From Acidobacteriota bacterium (GTDB lineage Bacteria > Acidobacteriota > Vicinamibacteria > Vicinamibacterales > UBA2999): a DNA stretch of 64,000 nucleotides. The stretch is from NCBI GenBank assembly GCA_947465645.1, contig CANIBQ010000020.1:4657-68656 (forward strand). Direction: 5' to 3'. The notes beneath the pieces are model-generated. The model worked only from the letters and a program-made list of their open reading frames with translations. It searched no databases and was not told the DNA's origin. Below are positions 17,242-27,130 of this stretch, in pieces. The position numbers and the translations under genes are program-made. The stretch's first letter is position 1. Each line of letters begins with the position of its first letter.

Positions 17242-18621
17242 ATGTCGCCGGAACTTGTCCGCGAGATTGCCCAGGCCGTCCTCGACGAGGGCGGCCGCGC
17301 GCTCATCGTCGGCGGCTGGGTGCGCGACCAGCTCAGGCGTCAGCCGTCCAAGGACATCGACCTCGAAGTGTTTGGAATCCCGCAGGATAGGCTGGCGGAG
17401 TTGCTGCGCGGCCTCGGGCGGGTCGAGGCGGTCGGCCAGAGCTTCCCCGTTTACAAGGTGGTCAGGCCTGGTTCCGGTGACGATGCCATCGACGTTGCAC
17501 TACCCCGTCGCGAATCGAAGAAAGGACGCGGCCACAGGGGGTTCGAGGTGGTCGGCGACCCCTTCATGTCGGTCGAGGACGCCGCGCGCCGCCGCGACTT
17601 CACCGTCAACGCGATCTTCTGGGATCCGCTGACCGGCGCGTACGAGGACCCCTTCCACGGCCGCGATGACATCGAGCTCCGGATCCTGCGCGCGGTGGAC
17701 CTCAACACCTTCGGCGACGACAGCCTCCGCGTGCTGCGCGCCGTGCAGTTCGCGGCGCGGTTCGAGTTCGCCCTGCATGACGACACCGCCGCGCTCTGCC
17801 GCCGCATCCCGCTCGACGATCTCCCGGCGGAGCGCATCTGGGGCGAGCTCGAGAAGCTCCTGCTCCAGGCGGCGCGTCCCTCGATCGGATTTGCGCTGGC
17901 GCTCGACCTCGGCGCGATCGACCGCCTGTTCCCGGAGCTTCGGCCGCTGGTCGGCTGCGAGCAGGAGCCGGAATGGCACCCGGAGGGCGACGTCTGGACG
18001 CACACGTTGATGGTGATCGACCAGACGCGGGCGCTCAACGGCGACGTCGACCGTCCGCGGCTCATCACCCTGATGCTCGGCGCGGTCTGCCACGATCTCG
18101 GCAAACCGCCAACCACCGCGGTGATCGACGGACGCATCCGCTCGCTCGACCACGAACAGGCGGGAGTCGAGCCGGCGCTCGCCCTGCTGGATCGCCTCAA
18201 CGTCCACTCGATTGACGGATTCGACGTGCGAGGCCAGGTGATCGGCCTCGTCGCCCATCACCTCAAGCCGGGCATGTTTCACAAGGCGGGCAACGTCGGC
18301 GACGGCGCGTTCAGGCGGCTCGCGCAGAAAGTGGACCTCGAGCTGCTCGCGCGGCTCGCGCGCGCCGACTGCCTCGGGCGCTCGGGCGGGTTCGATTGTT
18401 CGGCGATGGACTGGTTCATCGACCGCGCGCGGGCGCTCGGCGTCGAGCATCGGCCGCCGCCGCCGCTCCTGCTCGGACGGCATCTGCTGGCGCTGGGGAT
18501 CTCGCCGGGCCCGGCGGTCGGCGAGATCCTCAAGCAGGTGTACGAACAGCAACTCGACGGAGACATCCGCACCCTCGACGAGGCGATCGACGCGGCGCGT
18601 GGCATGCTGCGCGGCGGCTGA
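17242..18621 (+). CDS. cca: CCA-adding tRNA nucleotidyltransferase with HD domain
   Basis: The 459-residue protein has a nucleotidyltransferase head with GGWVRD (24-29) and the catalytic DIDLEVFG acidic pair (Asp38, Asp40), then RRRDFTVNAI and an RNA-binding block with LRVLRAVQFAARF. A C-terminal HD phosphohydrolase domain starts near 250 with HTLMVID and CHDLGKPPTT. This is the class II enzyme that builds or repairs the tRNA 3' CCA end; the HD part gives 2',3'-cyclic phosphodiesterase or phosphatase activity in E. coli. CACAAT at 17227-17232 is a possible -10 before the ATG at 17242. Confidence 0.93.
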   Translation: MSPELVREIAQAVLDEGGRALIVGGWVRDQLRRQPSKDIDLEVFGIPQDRLAELLRGLGRVEAVGQSFPVYKVVRPGSGDDAIDVALPRRESKKGRGHRGFEVVGDPFMSVEDAARRRDFTVNAIFWDPLTGAYEDPFHGRDDIELRILRAVDLNTFGDDSLRVLRAVQFAARFEFALHDDTAALCRRIPLDDLPAERIWGELEKLLLQAARPSIGFALALDLGAIDRLFPELRPLVGCEQEPEWHPEGDVWTHTLMVIDQTRALNGDVDRPRLITLMLGAVCHDLGKPPTTAVIDGRIRSLDHEQAGVEPALALLDRLNVHSIDGFDVRGQVIGLVAHHLKPGMFHKAGNVGDGAFRRLAQKVDLELLARLARADCLGRSGGFDCSAMDWFIDRARALGVEHRPPPPLLLGRHLLALGISPGPAVGEILKQVYEQQLDGDIRTLDEAIDAARGMLRGG

Positions 18622-18680
18622 CCGCGAGCCTTCACGCGCCGGGTCGATCCGTGGCGGCCGCCCGGCTCGTCGCCCGGCCT

Positions 18681-21086
18681 TTACCTGGCAGCCGTCTGCG
18701 TCGCCGTCCGCAGCGGCGGCAACGCCGGCGGTGGCACACGCCGCTTTGACGCCGCCTGATACGCCGAGGCGACCTTCAGGATGACGTCTTCCTTGCCGAT
18801 TTCCGCCCTGAAGACCAGCGAGAACGGCAGCCCGGGCGCGGCGACGGTCGTCGGTTCGTTGTTGTTGACCGGGATGTAGCGCTTCTTGTCCGGTGACAGC
18901 GCGAACGTCGCGTCGTAGACGGTGGTCACGTAGCCCGCCGGGATCAGCACCTCGGTTTCGCCAGCATTGGGGCCGAAAGCCGCCTCGTTGCCGGAGGTAC
19001 CGGGCTGCGGCGCGCCGCCGATCTTCGCCGGGGGAAGCGGCGTGTGCAGCCGGACGAGCACGTCGAGGTGGTTCTCGGCCATCACCATCTGATCGACGCG
19101 GCGAAGGAGCTCGCGCAGCATGATCCGCTCGGTGATCCCCTGCCGCCCCGCGATCGGGTTGCGGATGTCTTCGATCTCTTCCCAGTTCTTGAACGCCGCG
19201 CGCTGATCGTCGCCCCAGAACTTCGAGCGGGCGTTCAGCGTCGGGAAGTCGACCAGCGTTTCGGTGAAGCCCTTCGCCCGCCAGTCGGCGGCGCGCCGCT
19301 GGGCGTATTGCACGAAGTGGAACCGGAACGCATTCGATTCCTGCTGCTGCTGCACCGTCCGGATGTTCAGGTTGGACGGCGCAGGCACGGCACCTTCGGC
19401 GAGCGCGACAAGATAGTCGATCGAGGCCATCCGGCCGGTGCCGAATATCTTGCCCGGCGCGAACTCTGTCGGCTTGATCGCCGCGGCGACATCGGGAAAC
19501 ACCGGCTCTCCTGCCGCGGTGACGCGGAACAGGATGTCTGGCATGAACACCGGGATCAGCCGGGTCAGCGCTGTCGTGTAGGTGGTCGTCATGTTCTCGA
19601 TCGACGGGTCATCCGGGAACAGCGGCTCGCTCGACTCCACCAGCGTCGCGCCCAGCTGCGCGCCCAGCACTGTCTTGATCTCGTTGGCTGCGGCCATCAC
19701 GATCGGCTCGGTCGCCTTGATCCCCGGGTTGAGCGGCATCGACTCGCGGATGACGCCGATGCGCATCCCCTTGAGGGATCCCGGCGTGCCAGGCATGGCG
19801 GCGGTGTCCGCGTACGGATGGCTCAGCACGGTCGATCGCGGCACCGTGGTGAAGACGTCGCGCGGATCGTAGTAGCCCTCGACCGGATCCTTGAGCGCGT
19901 CGAGCACTTTTGCGGAGTCGGTAATCGAGCGGCAGACGATGCCGGTGCGGTCGTTGTGGATGTCGGAGCCGATCGCCCCGCCGTGGAACGAGATCAGCGC
20001 TTTGTGCGGCAGCAGCAGGGCATCCGAGTTGTGGTTCGACGGCCCGCGGCACGACGCGCGCGTCTCCTCACAGAGACTGCACATCACGAGATTGCCGCCA
20101 ACCGAGACGCCGGAACCAGAGCTCGATCCGAGCGAGGCGGCGCGGGAGGTGTCGTAGACGCTCGACGGGTTGCCCGCCCAGGTGCTGCGCTGATAACCGA
20201 GGGTCGAGACCAGCACCTTGGCGGGCTCGTTCCTGCCGCCAGGGTCACCGGCACGCCCGTTGTACTCGGTGGTGTTCGCCTTGGCGTAGATGATCGCGCC
20301 CTTGGCGCGGAGCTGCGCGACGAGCGTGTGATCCCGGGCCGGGACGTCCATGTCGTAGCGCGCATCGGCGCCGCCGGTCGACCGCATGTCCTTGGTGTCG
20401 AACGGATCCTTGAACGAGAACGGGATGCAGTACATCGGCAGCGCGGCGAGATCCGGGTTGCGGCCGTACTCGGCGTCGAGCTGGGCGGCACGCTCCAGCG
20501 CGTCGGGCTGGGTGCGGAGCTGGTCGCAGACCTTGGGTGCGCCCGCGGGCAGCTCACCGGTGGCCTTGTCGAAGTCGCCCTTGCAGGTGACCGAGCGCTC
20601 TCCGCGGATGTTGAGCATCCCGAGCGCGTTCACCTGCCCGGCGTTGGGCAGGCCGACGGTCATGCCGTATTGCTGGCTGACCGACGGATCCGAGGCGGTC
20701 GCCTCCATCCGTCCAAATTCGAGCGGCGGCCCGATGTACTGATCGAGGTCGGGCAGCAGGGTCGAGGCCTTGACCGTCTGCGTCGGAAACTTCAGCGGCG
20801 CGCCCGCGCGCACCTGGCCCGGCGCGGGCGGAATCGGCGCGCCGTCCGCCGTCAGCAGCGCATTCGACACGCCGTTGTAGGCCTTCGCGCGGTCGAGGTA
20901 ACCCTGCACCACCCCGACGCAGGTGACCTGCCCCTCGCGGATGGCACTCTGCACGCTTGCGATCGTCGCCTCTTCGAGGACAAAGGGCGTCTGTCCCTGT
21001 GCGGCCGGCGCGGCCACCATCAGCCACCCGGCCACTGCCACGCCGCACGCCGATGTGGTGACGCCAGCCATTGCTATTCTGTTCAT
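18681..21086 (-). CDS. secreted amidase-signature enzyme, unusually long
   Basis: The 801-residue protein has a signal peptide (after MNRIAMAGVTTSACGVAVAG) and the amidase-signature core. The catalytic lysine is probably in IYAKANTTEYN, the glycine/serine loop is LGSSSGSGVSVGGNLV and the nucleophile region is ETRASCRGPS. Family amidases are about 450-550 residues; the extra length is split between a roughly 150-residue N-terminal segment and insertions such as the one between the lysine and GSSSGSG motifs. It hydrolyses an amide, probably outside the cytoplasm. The start at 21086 is preceded by AGGAGA. It lies 43 bases downstream of the TonB-dependent receptor gene, so receptor and enzyme are probably cotranscribed. 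Confidence 0.85.
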   Translation of the reverse strand: MNRIAMAGVTTSACGVAVAGWLMVAAPAAQGQTPFVLEEATIASVQSAIREGQVTCVGVVQGYLDRAKAYNGVSNALLTADGAPIPPAPGQVRAGAPLKFPTQTVKASTLLPDLDQYIGPPLEFGRMEATASDPSVSQQYGMTVGLPNAGQVNALGMLNIRGERSVTCKGDFDKATGELPAGAPKVCDQLRTQPDALERAAQLDAEYGRNPDLAALPMYCIPFSFKDPFDTKDMRSTGGADARYDMDVPARDHTLVAQLRAKGAIIYAKANTTEYNGRAGDPGGRNEPAKVLVSTLGYQRSTWAGNPSSVYDTSRAASLGSSSGSGVSVGGNLVMCSLCEETRASCRGPSNHNSDALLLPHKALISFHGGAIGSDIHNDRTGIVCRSITDSAKVLDALKDPVEGYYDPRDVFTTVPRSTVLSHPYADTAAMPGTPGSLKGMRIGVIRESMPLNPGIKATEPIVMAAANEIKTVLGAQLGATLVESSEPLFPDDPSIENMTTTYTTALTRLIPVFMPDILFRVTAAGEPVFPDVAAAIKPTEFAPGKIFGTGRMASIDYLVALAEGAVPAPSNLNIRTVQQQQESNAFRFHFVQYAQRRAADWRAKGFTETLVDFPTLNARSKFWGDDQRAAFKNWEEIEDIRNPIAGRQGITERIMLRELLRRVDQMVMAENHLDVLVRLHTPLPPAKIGGAPQPGTSGNEAAFGPNAGETEVLIPAGYVTTVYDATFALSPDKKRYIPVNNNEPTTVAAPGLPFSLVFRAEIGKEDVILKVASAYQAASKRRVPPPALPPLRTATQTAAR

Positions 21087-21129
21087 CGCGTTCTCCTGAT
21101 CGCCAAGTGGAAAGTTCGCTGTTACCGTT

Positions 21130-24030
21130 CTAGAAAGTCGCCCGGAATCCAAACTGCAGGGTTCGCGGCTGGAAGGCGATATTGGTGTTGTCCGCAGGCC
21201 GCTCGTAGTTGGCGTTGGTTTCAACCAGCGTGTAGGTCCCGTAGTTGGCGTGGTTGAACAGGTTGAACGCTTCGACGATCCCGTCGATGGCGACGCCGCC
21301 TCCGAGCCTGAAGCGCCGCTGCAGGCGCATGTCGATGCGGTGCAGGGACGGCATGTTGAAGTCGTTGCGCTCGATGATGGTGCCGTTGCTCCGCAGGCGG
21401 CTGGTGGCGGCGCTGCTCGCGCCGGTCGCCAGCGCGTCGACGCCGGACCCCGAGGTGGCCCATCCCTGGTCGCCGAACAGATACAGCCCGCTCAACTGCA
21501 ATCCGTACGGCATCTCCCAGATGCCGTTGAAGGTCGCGCGATGGCGCTGGTCGGGGGTGAGGTACCACTCCTGTTGAAGCACGGGGTGGAGCGCCACCGG
21601 CACGTCGCACACCGGGCCCGCCGCGCTGAGCGTCGTCACGTATTCGCACCCGGGCAGCACCGGCGAGTTCTGCAGGTTCCACTGCCCCGACAGCAGGTAG
21701 GTGGCGGAGGCCTGCCAGCGGTCGCTCATGCGCTTGGTAAACCCCATCTGCAGCGCGTGGTAGTTCGATTGGCCGATCGAGAAGTTCTGCGCCACGGTGC
21801 CCCACGCCGGATAGGGGCGCTTGCTGACGTCGGTGAAGGGATAGTTGAGCCCCGTCGACGGGTTGAAGGCGAGGTTCACCTGAAGCGGCTGCAGCATCGC
21901 GCGGTTCGCCGTATAGACGTAGTCGGCCTCGAGCGCCATGGTGATGCCGAACTGCCGCTGCACCCCGCCTGACGCCTGGTAGCTGTAGGGCACCTGGTTG
22001 TCGTTGGAGGCCAGCGTCCCGACGCTCCGTCGCAGGCAGTTGGACGCCGAAGACACGGTGCACAACGTGGTCAGCACCTGGTCGTAGGTGGGAATCGGTC
22101 CGTTGAAGGGATTGGACGCGAAGTCCGCGCGACCGTCGTTGAGCACCTGCGGATGAAGCGCCTGGGAGGTCAACTTGGTCCAGTACCCGAGCCAGGATCC
22201 GGGATCGGAGAAGTACTTGCCCGCGCCGCCGCGCAGCACGGTCTTCTCGTTCAGCGAGTAGGCAAAGCCCGCCCTCGGACCGATGTTATTGGTGTCGTGC
22301 GAGCGGCCTGCGCGGAGAAACGGCTCGAGGCTGACGTCCTCGGAGTAGAGGCCGAGCTCGAGGTCGTACCGCAGGCCCAGGTTCACCGTCAGCCGGGACG
22401 CGGGGTGCCAGTCATCCTGCACCCAACCGGAAAACATGTGCAGCGGGGTGTAAGCCTTCATCTCGCCGACGCCGATGGTGTACGTCCTGGCAATCGGCGA
22501 GAGCGCCGCCAGGTTCCACGTCGTCAGGTCGTTCCAGACGGGAAACAGCTGCTCGATGTTCGACGGGATCGCGCCGCCTTGTGCGTCGAGGATGCCCATG
22601 CAGCGATTGCAGAGGAAGGTCGGGTTCTGCTGGTAGCCGAACTCACCGCCCACCTTGACGTCGTGGCGGCCGGCCTTGGTGAACGACAGCGTGAGGTTGT
22701 TGCGCACCGTGTAGGTGTCCTGCCGCTCGTCTTCGTGGGAGTTGGCGTGTCCCTGGCCGATGGTGTAGCTGCGGAGCTGGATGATCGGCGTGCCGAAGGT
22801 CAGGCCCGGGTACGGGTGATTCGCCCACGGCAGCACCGAGTCCTGGATCCAGTAGTAGCCGGCGTAGCCGGCGCGGAATTCGTTGACCGTCCTCTCGCCG
22901 AGCACCTGCGTCACCGAGGCGCTCAGGTCGTTGCTGTGGCGGTCGGTGGTGACCGCTGACGAGGGATGCTTGTTGGCCCCCCCGGTGTAACGCGAGTCGT
23001 AAGGCATGTCGTTCAGCGACGTGTTGCCGCGCACCGTCATGTGCGTCTTCGGGTTGAACTGAAAATCGAGACGCCCGCCACCCTTGGTTTCGATGCGCGT
23101 GCCGATCAGGTCGAGATTGAAGCTCGGATACGGGCTCGACATGCTGAAGGTCTGGGGCTCACGCTCGAACTCGTAGTTGGCAAAAAAATGCGCCCGGTTC
23201 AGCAGGATTGGTCCACCGAACGTGCCGCTGATCTGCTGATCCTGGTAGGGAAGCACCCGCCTCTGAACGAAATCCTTCGCCTTGAACCTGTCGTCGCGAA
23301 AATAGCCGGAGAATGTGCCGCCAAAAGTGTTGGTGCCCGACTTGGTGATCGCGTTGACCACCGAGCCAATCGACCCTCCCTGCGTGGCATCGAATCGATT
23401 CGAGACGAACTCGAACTCGGCGATCGCATCGCGGCTGTACTTCGGCTGGCCGAAGTTCGCCGTCTGGTTCTGGGTGACGCGCAGGCCGTCGACGTTCAGT
23501 TGGAATGTCCCGATCCCGCCAAGCTCGTCACCCGAAGTGTTCTGGCGGCTGCCTGGCGCGAGCATCGCCAGGTCGACGAAGTTCCGGCCGTTCAGCGGCA
23601 GATCGGTCATCTGCCGCGAGTCGACGTTGCTGCCAAGCGAGGAGCTGACGGTGTCGACGAGAGGCGCCGCGCCGGTCACCAGGATGGCTTCCTGGAGTGT
23701 CGCAGGCGCCATCTGGAGATTGACGACGCCGGTCTGTCCAACCAGCAGATCCACACCGCGCGTGATACTGGAAAAGCCCTGGAGCTCGGCGGTCACCATG
23801 TAATCGCCGGTGCGGACCGGCGTTCGAAACGCGCCTGTTTCGTCGGTGACGACAAGGAACGTGTTGCCGGTCGCGACGTGCACCGCGGTGATCGTCACGC
23901 CTGGGAGCACGCCACCTGTTGAATCGGTCACCGTGCCGGTCACGACCGCTTCCTGGGCGGCGGCACGGACTGGTAGCGCCAGAAGCGCGCATACCACGAT
24001 GAAGCGGATCACATTTCTCCATACCTTCAT
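21130..24030 (-). CDS. TonB-dependent outer-membrane receptor with N-terminal carboxypeptidase-like domain (Oar-type)
   Basis: The 966-residue protein starts with a signal peptide (VCALLALPVRAAAQ), then a carboxypeptidase-regulatory-like beta sandwich (VVTGTVTDSTGGVLPGVTIT through about residue 110), a plug domain (LPLNGRNFVDLAMLAPG near 160) and a long beta barrel. It ends in FQFGFRATF-type residues with a C-terminal phenylalanine, the outer-membrane insertion signal. Such receptors import or bind large ligands in Acidobacteria and Bacteroidetes; the ligand is unknown. The ATG at 24030 has AAAAGGA nine bases upstream; the open frame before it is spurious. The downstream secreted amidase suggests an amide-containing substrate, by inference. 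Confidence 0.93.
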   Translation of the reverse strand: MKVWRNVIRFIVVCALLALPVRAAAQEAVVTGTVTDSTGGVLPGVTITAVHVATGNTFLVVTDETGAFRTPVRTGDYMVTAELQGFSSITRGVDLLVGQTGVVNLQMAPATLQEAILVTGAAPLVDTVSSSLGSNVDSRQMTDLPLNGRNFVDLAMLAPGSRQNTSGDELGGIGTFQLNVDGLRVTQNQTANFGQPKYSRDAIAEFEFVSNRFDATQGGSIGSVVNAITKSGTNTFGGTFSGYFRDDRFKAKDFVQRRVLPYQDQQISGTFGGPILLNRAHFFANYEFEREPQTFSMSSPYPSFNLDLIGTRIETKGGGRLDFQFNPKTHMTVRGNTSLNDMPYDSRYTGGANKHPSSAVTTDRHSNDLSASVTQVLGERTVNEFRAGYAGYYWIQDSVLPWANHPYPGLTFGTPIIQLRSYTIGQGHANSHEDERQDTYTVRNNLTLSFTKAGRHDVKVGGEFGYQQNPTFLCNRCMGILDAQGGAIPSNIEQLFPVWNDLTTWNLAALSPIARTYTIGVGEMKAYTPLHMFSGWVQDDWHPASRLTVNLGLRYDLELGLYSEDVSLEPFLRAGRSHDTNNIGPRAGFAYSLNEKTVLRGGAGKYFSDPGSWLGYWTKLTSQALHPQVLNDGRADFASNPFNGPIPTYDQVLTTLCTVSSASNCLRRSVGTLASNDNQVPYSYQASGGVQRQFGITMALEADYVYTANRAMLQPLQVNLAFNPSTGLNYPFTDVSKRPYPAWGTVAQNFSIGQSNYHALQMGFTKRMSDRWQASATYLLSGQWNLQNSPVLPGCEYVTTLSAAGPVCDVPVALHPVLQQEWYLTPDQRHRATFNGIWEMPYGLQLSGLYLFGDQGWATSGSGVDALATGASSAATSRLRSNGTIIERNDFNMPSLHRIDMRLQRRFRLGGGVAIDGIVEAFNLFNHANYGTYTLVETNANYERPADNTNIAFQPRTLQFGFRATF

Positions 24031-24512
24031 GATCGGCAGTCCTTTTCTCTCGAAACGCATGTGTACTCGTCGCGTGTTCCACCCGATCGAACAACGCTCG
24101 TCGACGCCTGGTGCAATGAACTGTGAACGCGCAACCCGCAGTTGCTGCTGTTGCGATCTGCTCTCACCATCCGCAACCTGCGTACCGTCCGAGGCAGGCG
24201 AGGTGTCGATCGCGTCGATGCGCGGAATGACGAATGAATCCCGGGTGAAGTGATGAAGCGGCGGGGCCGGAACGCGCGCGCGCCCGCCGGCGAGCAGGGC
24301 ACATTCGCGTAGGTGAGGACGGGAATCCTCACAGCTTCGTGGTTTATCGATGCTGCAAGGGGACGCGCGCGGAGTGCCAGGACGGAGGCGATACGGGCGG
24401 GGCACAACGCAGCCGCGCGTGCAACGCACAAACTTGGAGGAACGACGATCGAGGGGACGAGAGTGTCACATCCGCGAGGTGTGCGACCGGACCGCCTTGC
24501 AGGTGCGCACCA
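24031..24512. other. 482-base intergenic region upstream of the TonB receptor
   Basis: No convincing gene, RNA or repeat is visible. The region follows the 3' end of the PLP dehydratase gene (24513) and leads into the receptor, so it should hold the receptor promoter on the minus strand. I see no strong -35/-10 pair. GGAGGAACGACG near 24436 looks like a ribosome site on the plus strand but is followed by no plausible coding frame. Confidence 0.6.
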
Positions 24513-25451
24513 TCATGCGTCGCCCAGGTAGCCAACGTAATCCGCTGCTGAGACGTTGCCGCCCGATACGATCGCCACAGCGCCCGCCGGGACCGACCCC
24601 TCAGGCCGCAGTGCGCCGGCGACGCTGGTGGCGCCGCTGGGTTCCGCCACGATCTTCGCCTCGCGAAACAGCCACCCGACGGCCTCCACGATCGCGCGAT
24701 CGTCCACGGTGACGATGTCGTCCACGAAGGCCTGCACGTGGGCAAAGGTCAGGTCGCCGGGACGCAGGGGCAGCAGGCCGTCCGAGATGCTGGAGGTCTT
24801 CTCGAGCGTGACGGGACGGCCCTCCGCCCGCGACGCGGTCATCTTGGCCGCGCCCGCCGGCTCGACGCCAATCACGCGCACCCCAGGCCGTAATCCTTTG
24901 ATGGCCGCCGCAACGCCGGAAATCAGGCCGCCGCCGCCGACGGGCACGTAGACGACGCTCACATCGGGACACTGCTCCACGATCTCGAGCCCGGTGGTCC
25001 CGGCGCCCGCGATGATCCATGGATGGTCGAACGGCGGCACCATCGTCAGCCCCCGCGCGCTCACCTCGGCCTCGGCGCGTACCTTGCGCTGAAGTGAGGT
25101 GGTGCCCGCGAAGATCACCTCGGCGCCGTAACGCCTGACGCCGTCCACCTTCACCTGCGGAGCCGTCTCCGGCATCACCACCACCGCGGGCGCCCCAAGC
25201 CGCTGTGCGGCAAGCGCCACCGCCTGTCCGTGATTTCCAGATGAATAGGTGATGACCCCGGCGGCGAGCGCGTCAGGCGACAACTGCGCCAGCATGTTCA
25301 AGGCGCCGCGGATCTTGAATGCGCCCATCGGCTGAAAGTTCTCGCACTTCAAACCCAGCCCAGACGATTGGAGGAGCGGCGTACGGACGGCGACGCCGCG
25401 AATGCGCTCGGCGGCCGCGCGGATGTCGTCGAGGGTGACGAGCGTGGTCAA
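24513..25451 (-). CDS. PLP-dependent threonine/serine dehydratase or racemase (fold type II)
   Basis: The 312-residue protein shows the catalytic lysine in PMGAFKIRGA, the substrate loop SSGNHGQA, the phosphate-binding GGGGL and a serine in VAIVSGGN near the C-terminus that binds the pyridine nitrogen. This pattern fits catabolic threonine dehydratase and serine racemase; no ACT regulatory domain is present. The open frame extends upstream, but homology starts at VTLDDIRAAAERI. TTG 25451 is the best start: it overlaps the TGA of the M28 peptidase gene (TTGA), so the two are translationally coupled. A secreted peptidase followed by an amino-acid dehydratase suggests peptide and amino acid catabolism. 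Confidence 0.85.
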   Translation of the reverse strand: MTTLVTLDDIRAAAERIRGVAVRTPLLQSSGLGLKCENFQPMGAFKIRGALNMLAQLSPDALAAGVITYSSGNHGQAVALAAQRLGAPAVVVMPETAPQVKVDGVRRYGAEVIFAGTTSLQRKVRAEAEVSARGLTMVPPFDHPWIIAGAGTTGLEIVEQCPDVSVVYVPVGGGGLISGVAAAIKGLRPGVRVIGVEPAGAAKMTASRAEGRPVTLEKTSSISDGLLPLRPGDLTFAHVQAFVDDIVTVDDRAIVEAVGWLFREAKIVAEPSGATSVAGALRPEGSVPAGAVAIVSGGNVSAADYVGYLGDA

Positions 25452-27124
25452 CGTGTGGCGTTCGCCCGCGGCCGCGCGAACTGTTCGGTCGGGTTGTAGG
25501 CCGGCAGCTCCGGCGCGTTCGCGATCCGCCATCCCAGCTCCGCGAGAAAGCGCATGTCATCGACAGCGCCGGCGTAGTCCCAATCGGCTTTCATCTCGTC
25601 GCTCGGCTGATGGTAGTCCTTCTCGTTGTACTCGTCGCGGAGCTTCTTCGCGAACCCGGGATCCTTCCCGATGTATTCCGTCGGCTCGCTCAACGACAGC
25701 GCCGGGACGCCGATCTTCGCGAGCGGAAAGTGGTCGGACCTGAAGAAGTATCCGCGGCCCGGTTCGGGATCGGGTCCGACCGTGCGGCCACGTTCGCCGG
25801 CGAGCGCCGCCGCCATGCCGCCGAGCGTCGAGCGTTCCGCGCCGAGCAGGACGATGTCCCTGGTGCGTCCCGCCATGTTGAGCGAATCGATGTTGATGTT
25901 CGCGACCCAGGCGCCGGCGGGCAGCACGGGATGGGCCGCGAAGTACTCGGAGCCGAGCAACCCCGACTCCTCCGCGGTTGTAAACACGATGTAGATGGAG
26001 CGCGCCGGGACGCCGCGCGAGAGCGATTGCGCGACCTCGAGAACGCCTCCCATGCCGGACGCGTTGTCGATGGCGCCGTTGTAGATGCGGTCGAGGCCGG
26101 GCGGGTCGCCCGGCTTGGCGTCGCGCATGCCCAGGTGATCGTAGTGCGCGGTGTAGATCACGGCTTGTCCGGGATTGGCGCCTTTCAGCACGCCGATCAC
26201 GTTGGGCGAGGTCTTCTGCTGCAGGTGTTGCGACACGGTGGCCGACGCTTCGATGCCGAGCCGCGCCGGCGCCGCGCCGCGCGTGAGCGCGGCCTTGCGC
26301 AGATCGTCGAGATTCCTGCCGGCGCGCCGGACGATCTCGCGTGCCGCCGGGTCGGTGACCCACGCCTTGAGCCCGAGGGCAGGCTCCCCCGCCACCGCGG
26401 GGATTGAATACTGCGTGCCGCTCCACGATGACTGCACGACCTGCCACGGGTAGGTGGCGGATTCGTCGGTGTGAATGAGGATCGCGCCGGCGGCGCCCTG
26501 GCGCGCGGCCTCCTCGAACTTGTACGTCCACCGGCCGTAGTAGGTCAGCGCCGGCCCGCCGAACAACTGCGGCTCTCCGGGAGGGGCGGGCGGATCGTTC
26601 ACCATGATCATCGCGATCTTGCCCTTCATGTCGGCGCCGGCGTAATCGTTCCAGTCGTACTCGGGCGCCACGATCCCGTGCCCCACGAATACGATCTCGC
26701 CGGCGGTCCTCACCTGCGGCTCCTGCACGCCGGTGAACGCCACCACGTCGTCGAGATACGCGAACGGCGCCCCTTGTCCCGCTGAAAGGGTGAACGAGGT
26801 GTCTACGACCGACTCGACGATCGACACGTCCTGGAAATAGGAGCCATTCGCAGCGCCGGGAGCAAAGCCGGCCAGCGCGAGCTGCGCCGCCAGGTAGTTG
26901 GCGGCGAGCCGTCCGCCGCGTGTGGAAGGCGCGCGCCCTTCGAGCAGATCGTCGGAAAGGAACTTCTGATGTGCGGCAATGTCCTCGCCGCGCACCTCAT
27001 CCAGAGCAGGCGCTGAGCTGGACGGCGGCACGCCCGGTCGCGGGCTGCCGGGACGCTCCCGGGCGCTGAGAACCGTAATGATTACGAGCACGAGGATGCC
27101 CGCAAGCCAGATAGAAGTGCGCAT
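25448..27124 (-). CDS. secreted M28-family zinc aminopeptidase with PA domain
   Basis: The 558-residue protein has an N-terminal signal or anchor (WLAGILVLVIITVLSA), a cap/PA-like segment at about 130-280 and the M28 catalytic domain from about 320. Zinc ligands are visible: YTAHYDHLG (His), NGAIDNASG (bridging Asp), TTAEESGLLGSEY (general base and ligand Glu), NINIDSLN (Asp) and DYHQPSDE (His). It removes N-terminal residues from peptides outside the cytoplasm. The ATG at 27124 lies seven bases after TATACT on the minus strand, with no Shine-Dalgarno. The preceding open frame is not used. It is coupled to the downstream PLP dehydratase. Confidence 0.9.
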   Translation of the reverse strand: MRTSIWLAGILVLVIITVLSARERPGSPRPGVPPSSSAPALDEVRGEDIAAHQKFLSDDLLEGRAPSTRGGRLAANYLAAQLALAGFAPGAANGSYFQDVSIVESVVDTSFTLSAGQGAPFAYLDDVVAFTGVQEPQVRTAGEIVFVGHGIVAPEYDWNDYAGADMKGKIAMIMVNDPPAPPGEPQLFGGPALTYYGRWTYKFEEAARQGAAGAILIHTDESATYPWQVVQSSWSGTQYSIPAVAGEPALGLKAWVTDPAAREIVRRAGRNLDDLRKAALTRGAAPARLGIEASATVSQHLQQKTSPNVIGVLKGANPGQAVIYTAHYDHLGMRDAKPGDPPGLDRIYNGAIDNASGMGGVLEVAQSLSRGVPARSIYIVFTTAEESGLLGSEYFAAHPVLPAGAWVANINIDSLNMAGRTRDIVLLGAERSTLGGMAAALAGERGRTVGPDPEPGRGYFFRSDHFPLAKIGVPALSLSEPTEYIGKDPGFAKKLRDEYNEKDYHQPSDEMKADWDYAGAVDDMRFLAELGWRIANAPELPAYNPTEQFARPRANATR

Positions 27125-27130
27125 GGCGCC

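Noticed and set aside
19044..21257. A 737-codon open frame on the plus strand
   Set aside because: It is antisense to the amidase gene, has arginine/histidine-rich composition without domains, and results from high third-position GC in the true frame. Many similar antisense frames in the window were dropped for the same reason.
24031..24429. N-terminal extension of the TonB receptor by 133 codons
   Set aside because: The signal peptide and a good ribosome site are at 24030; the upstream frame has no signal peptide or domain.
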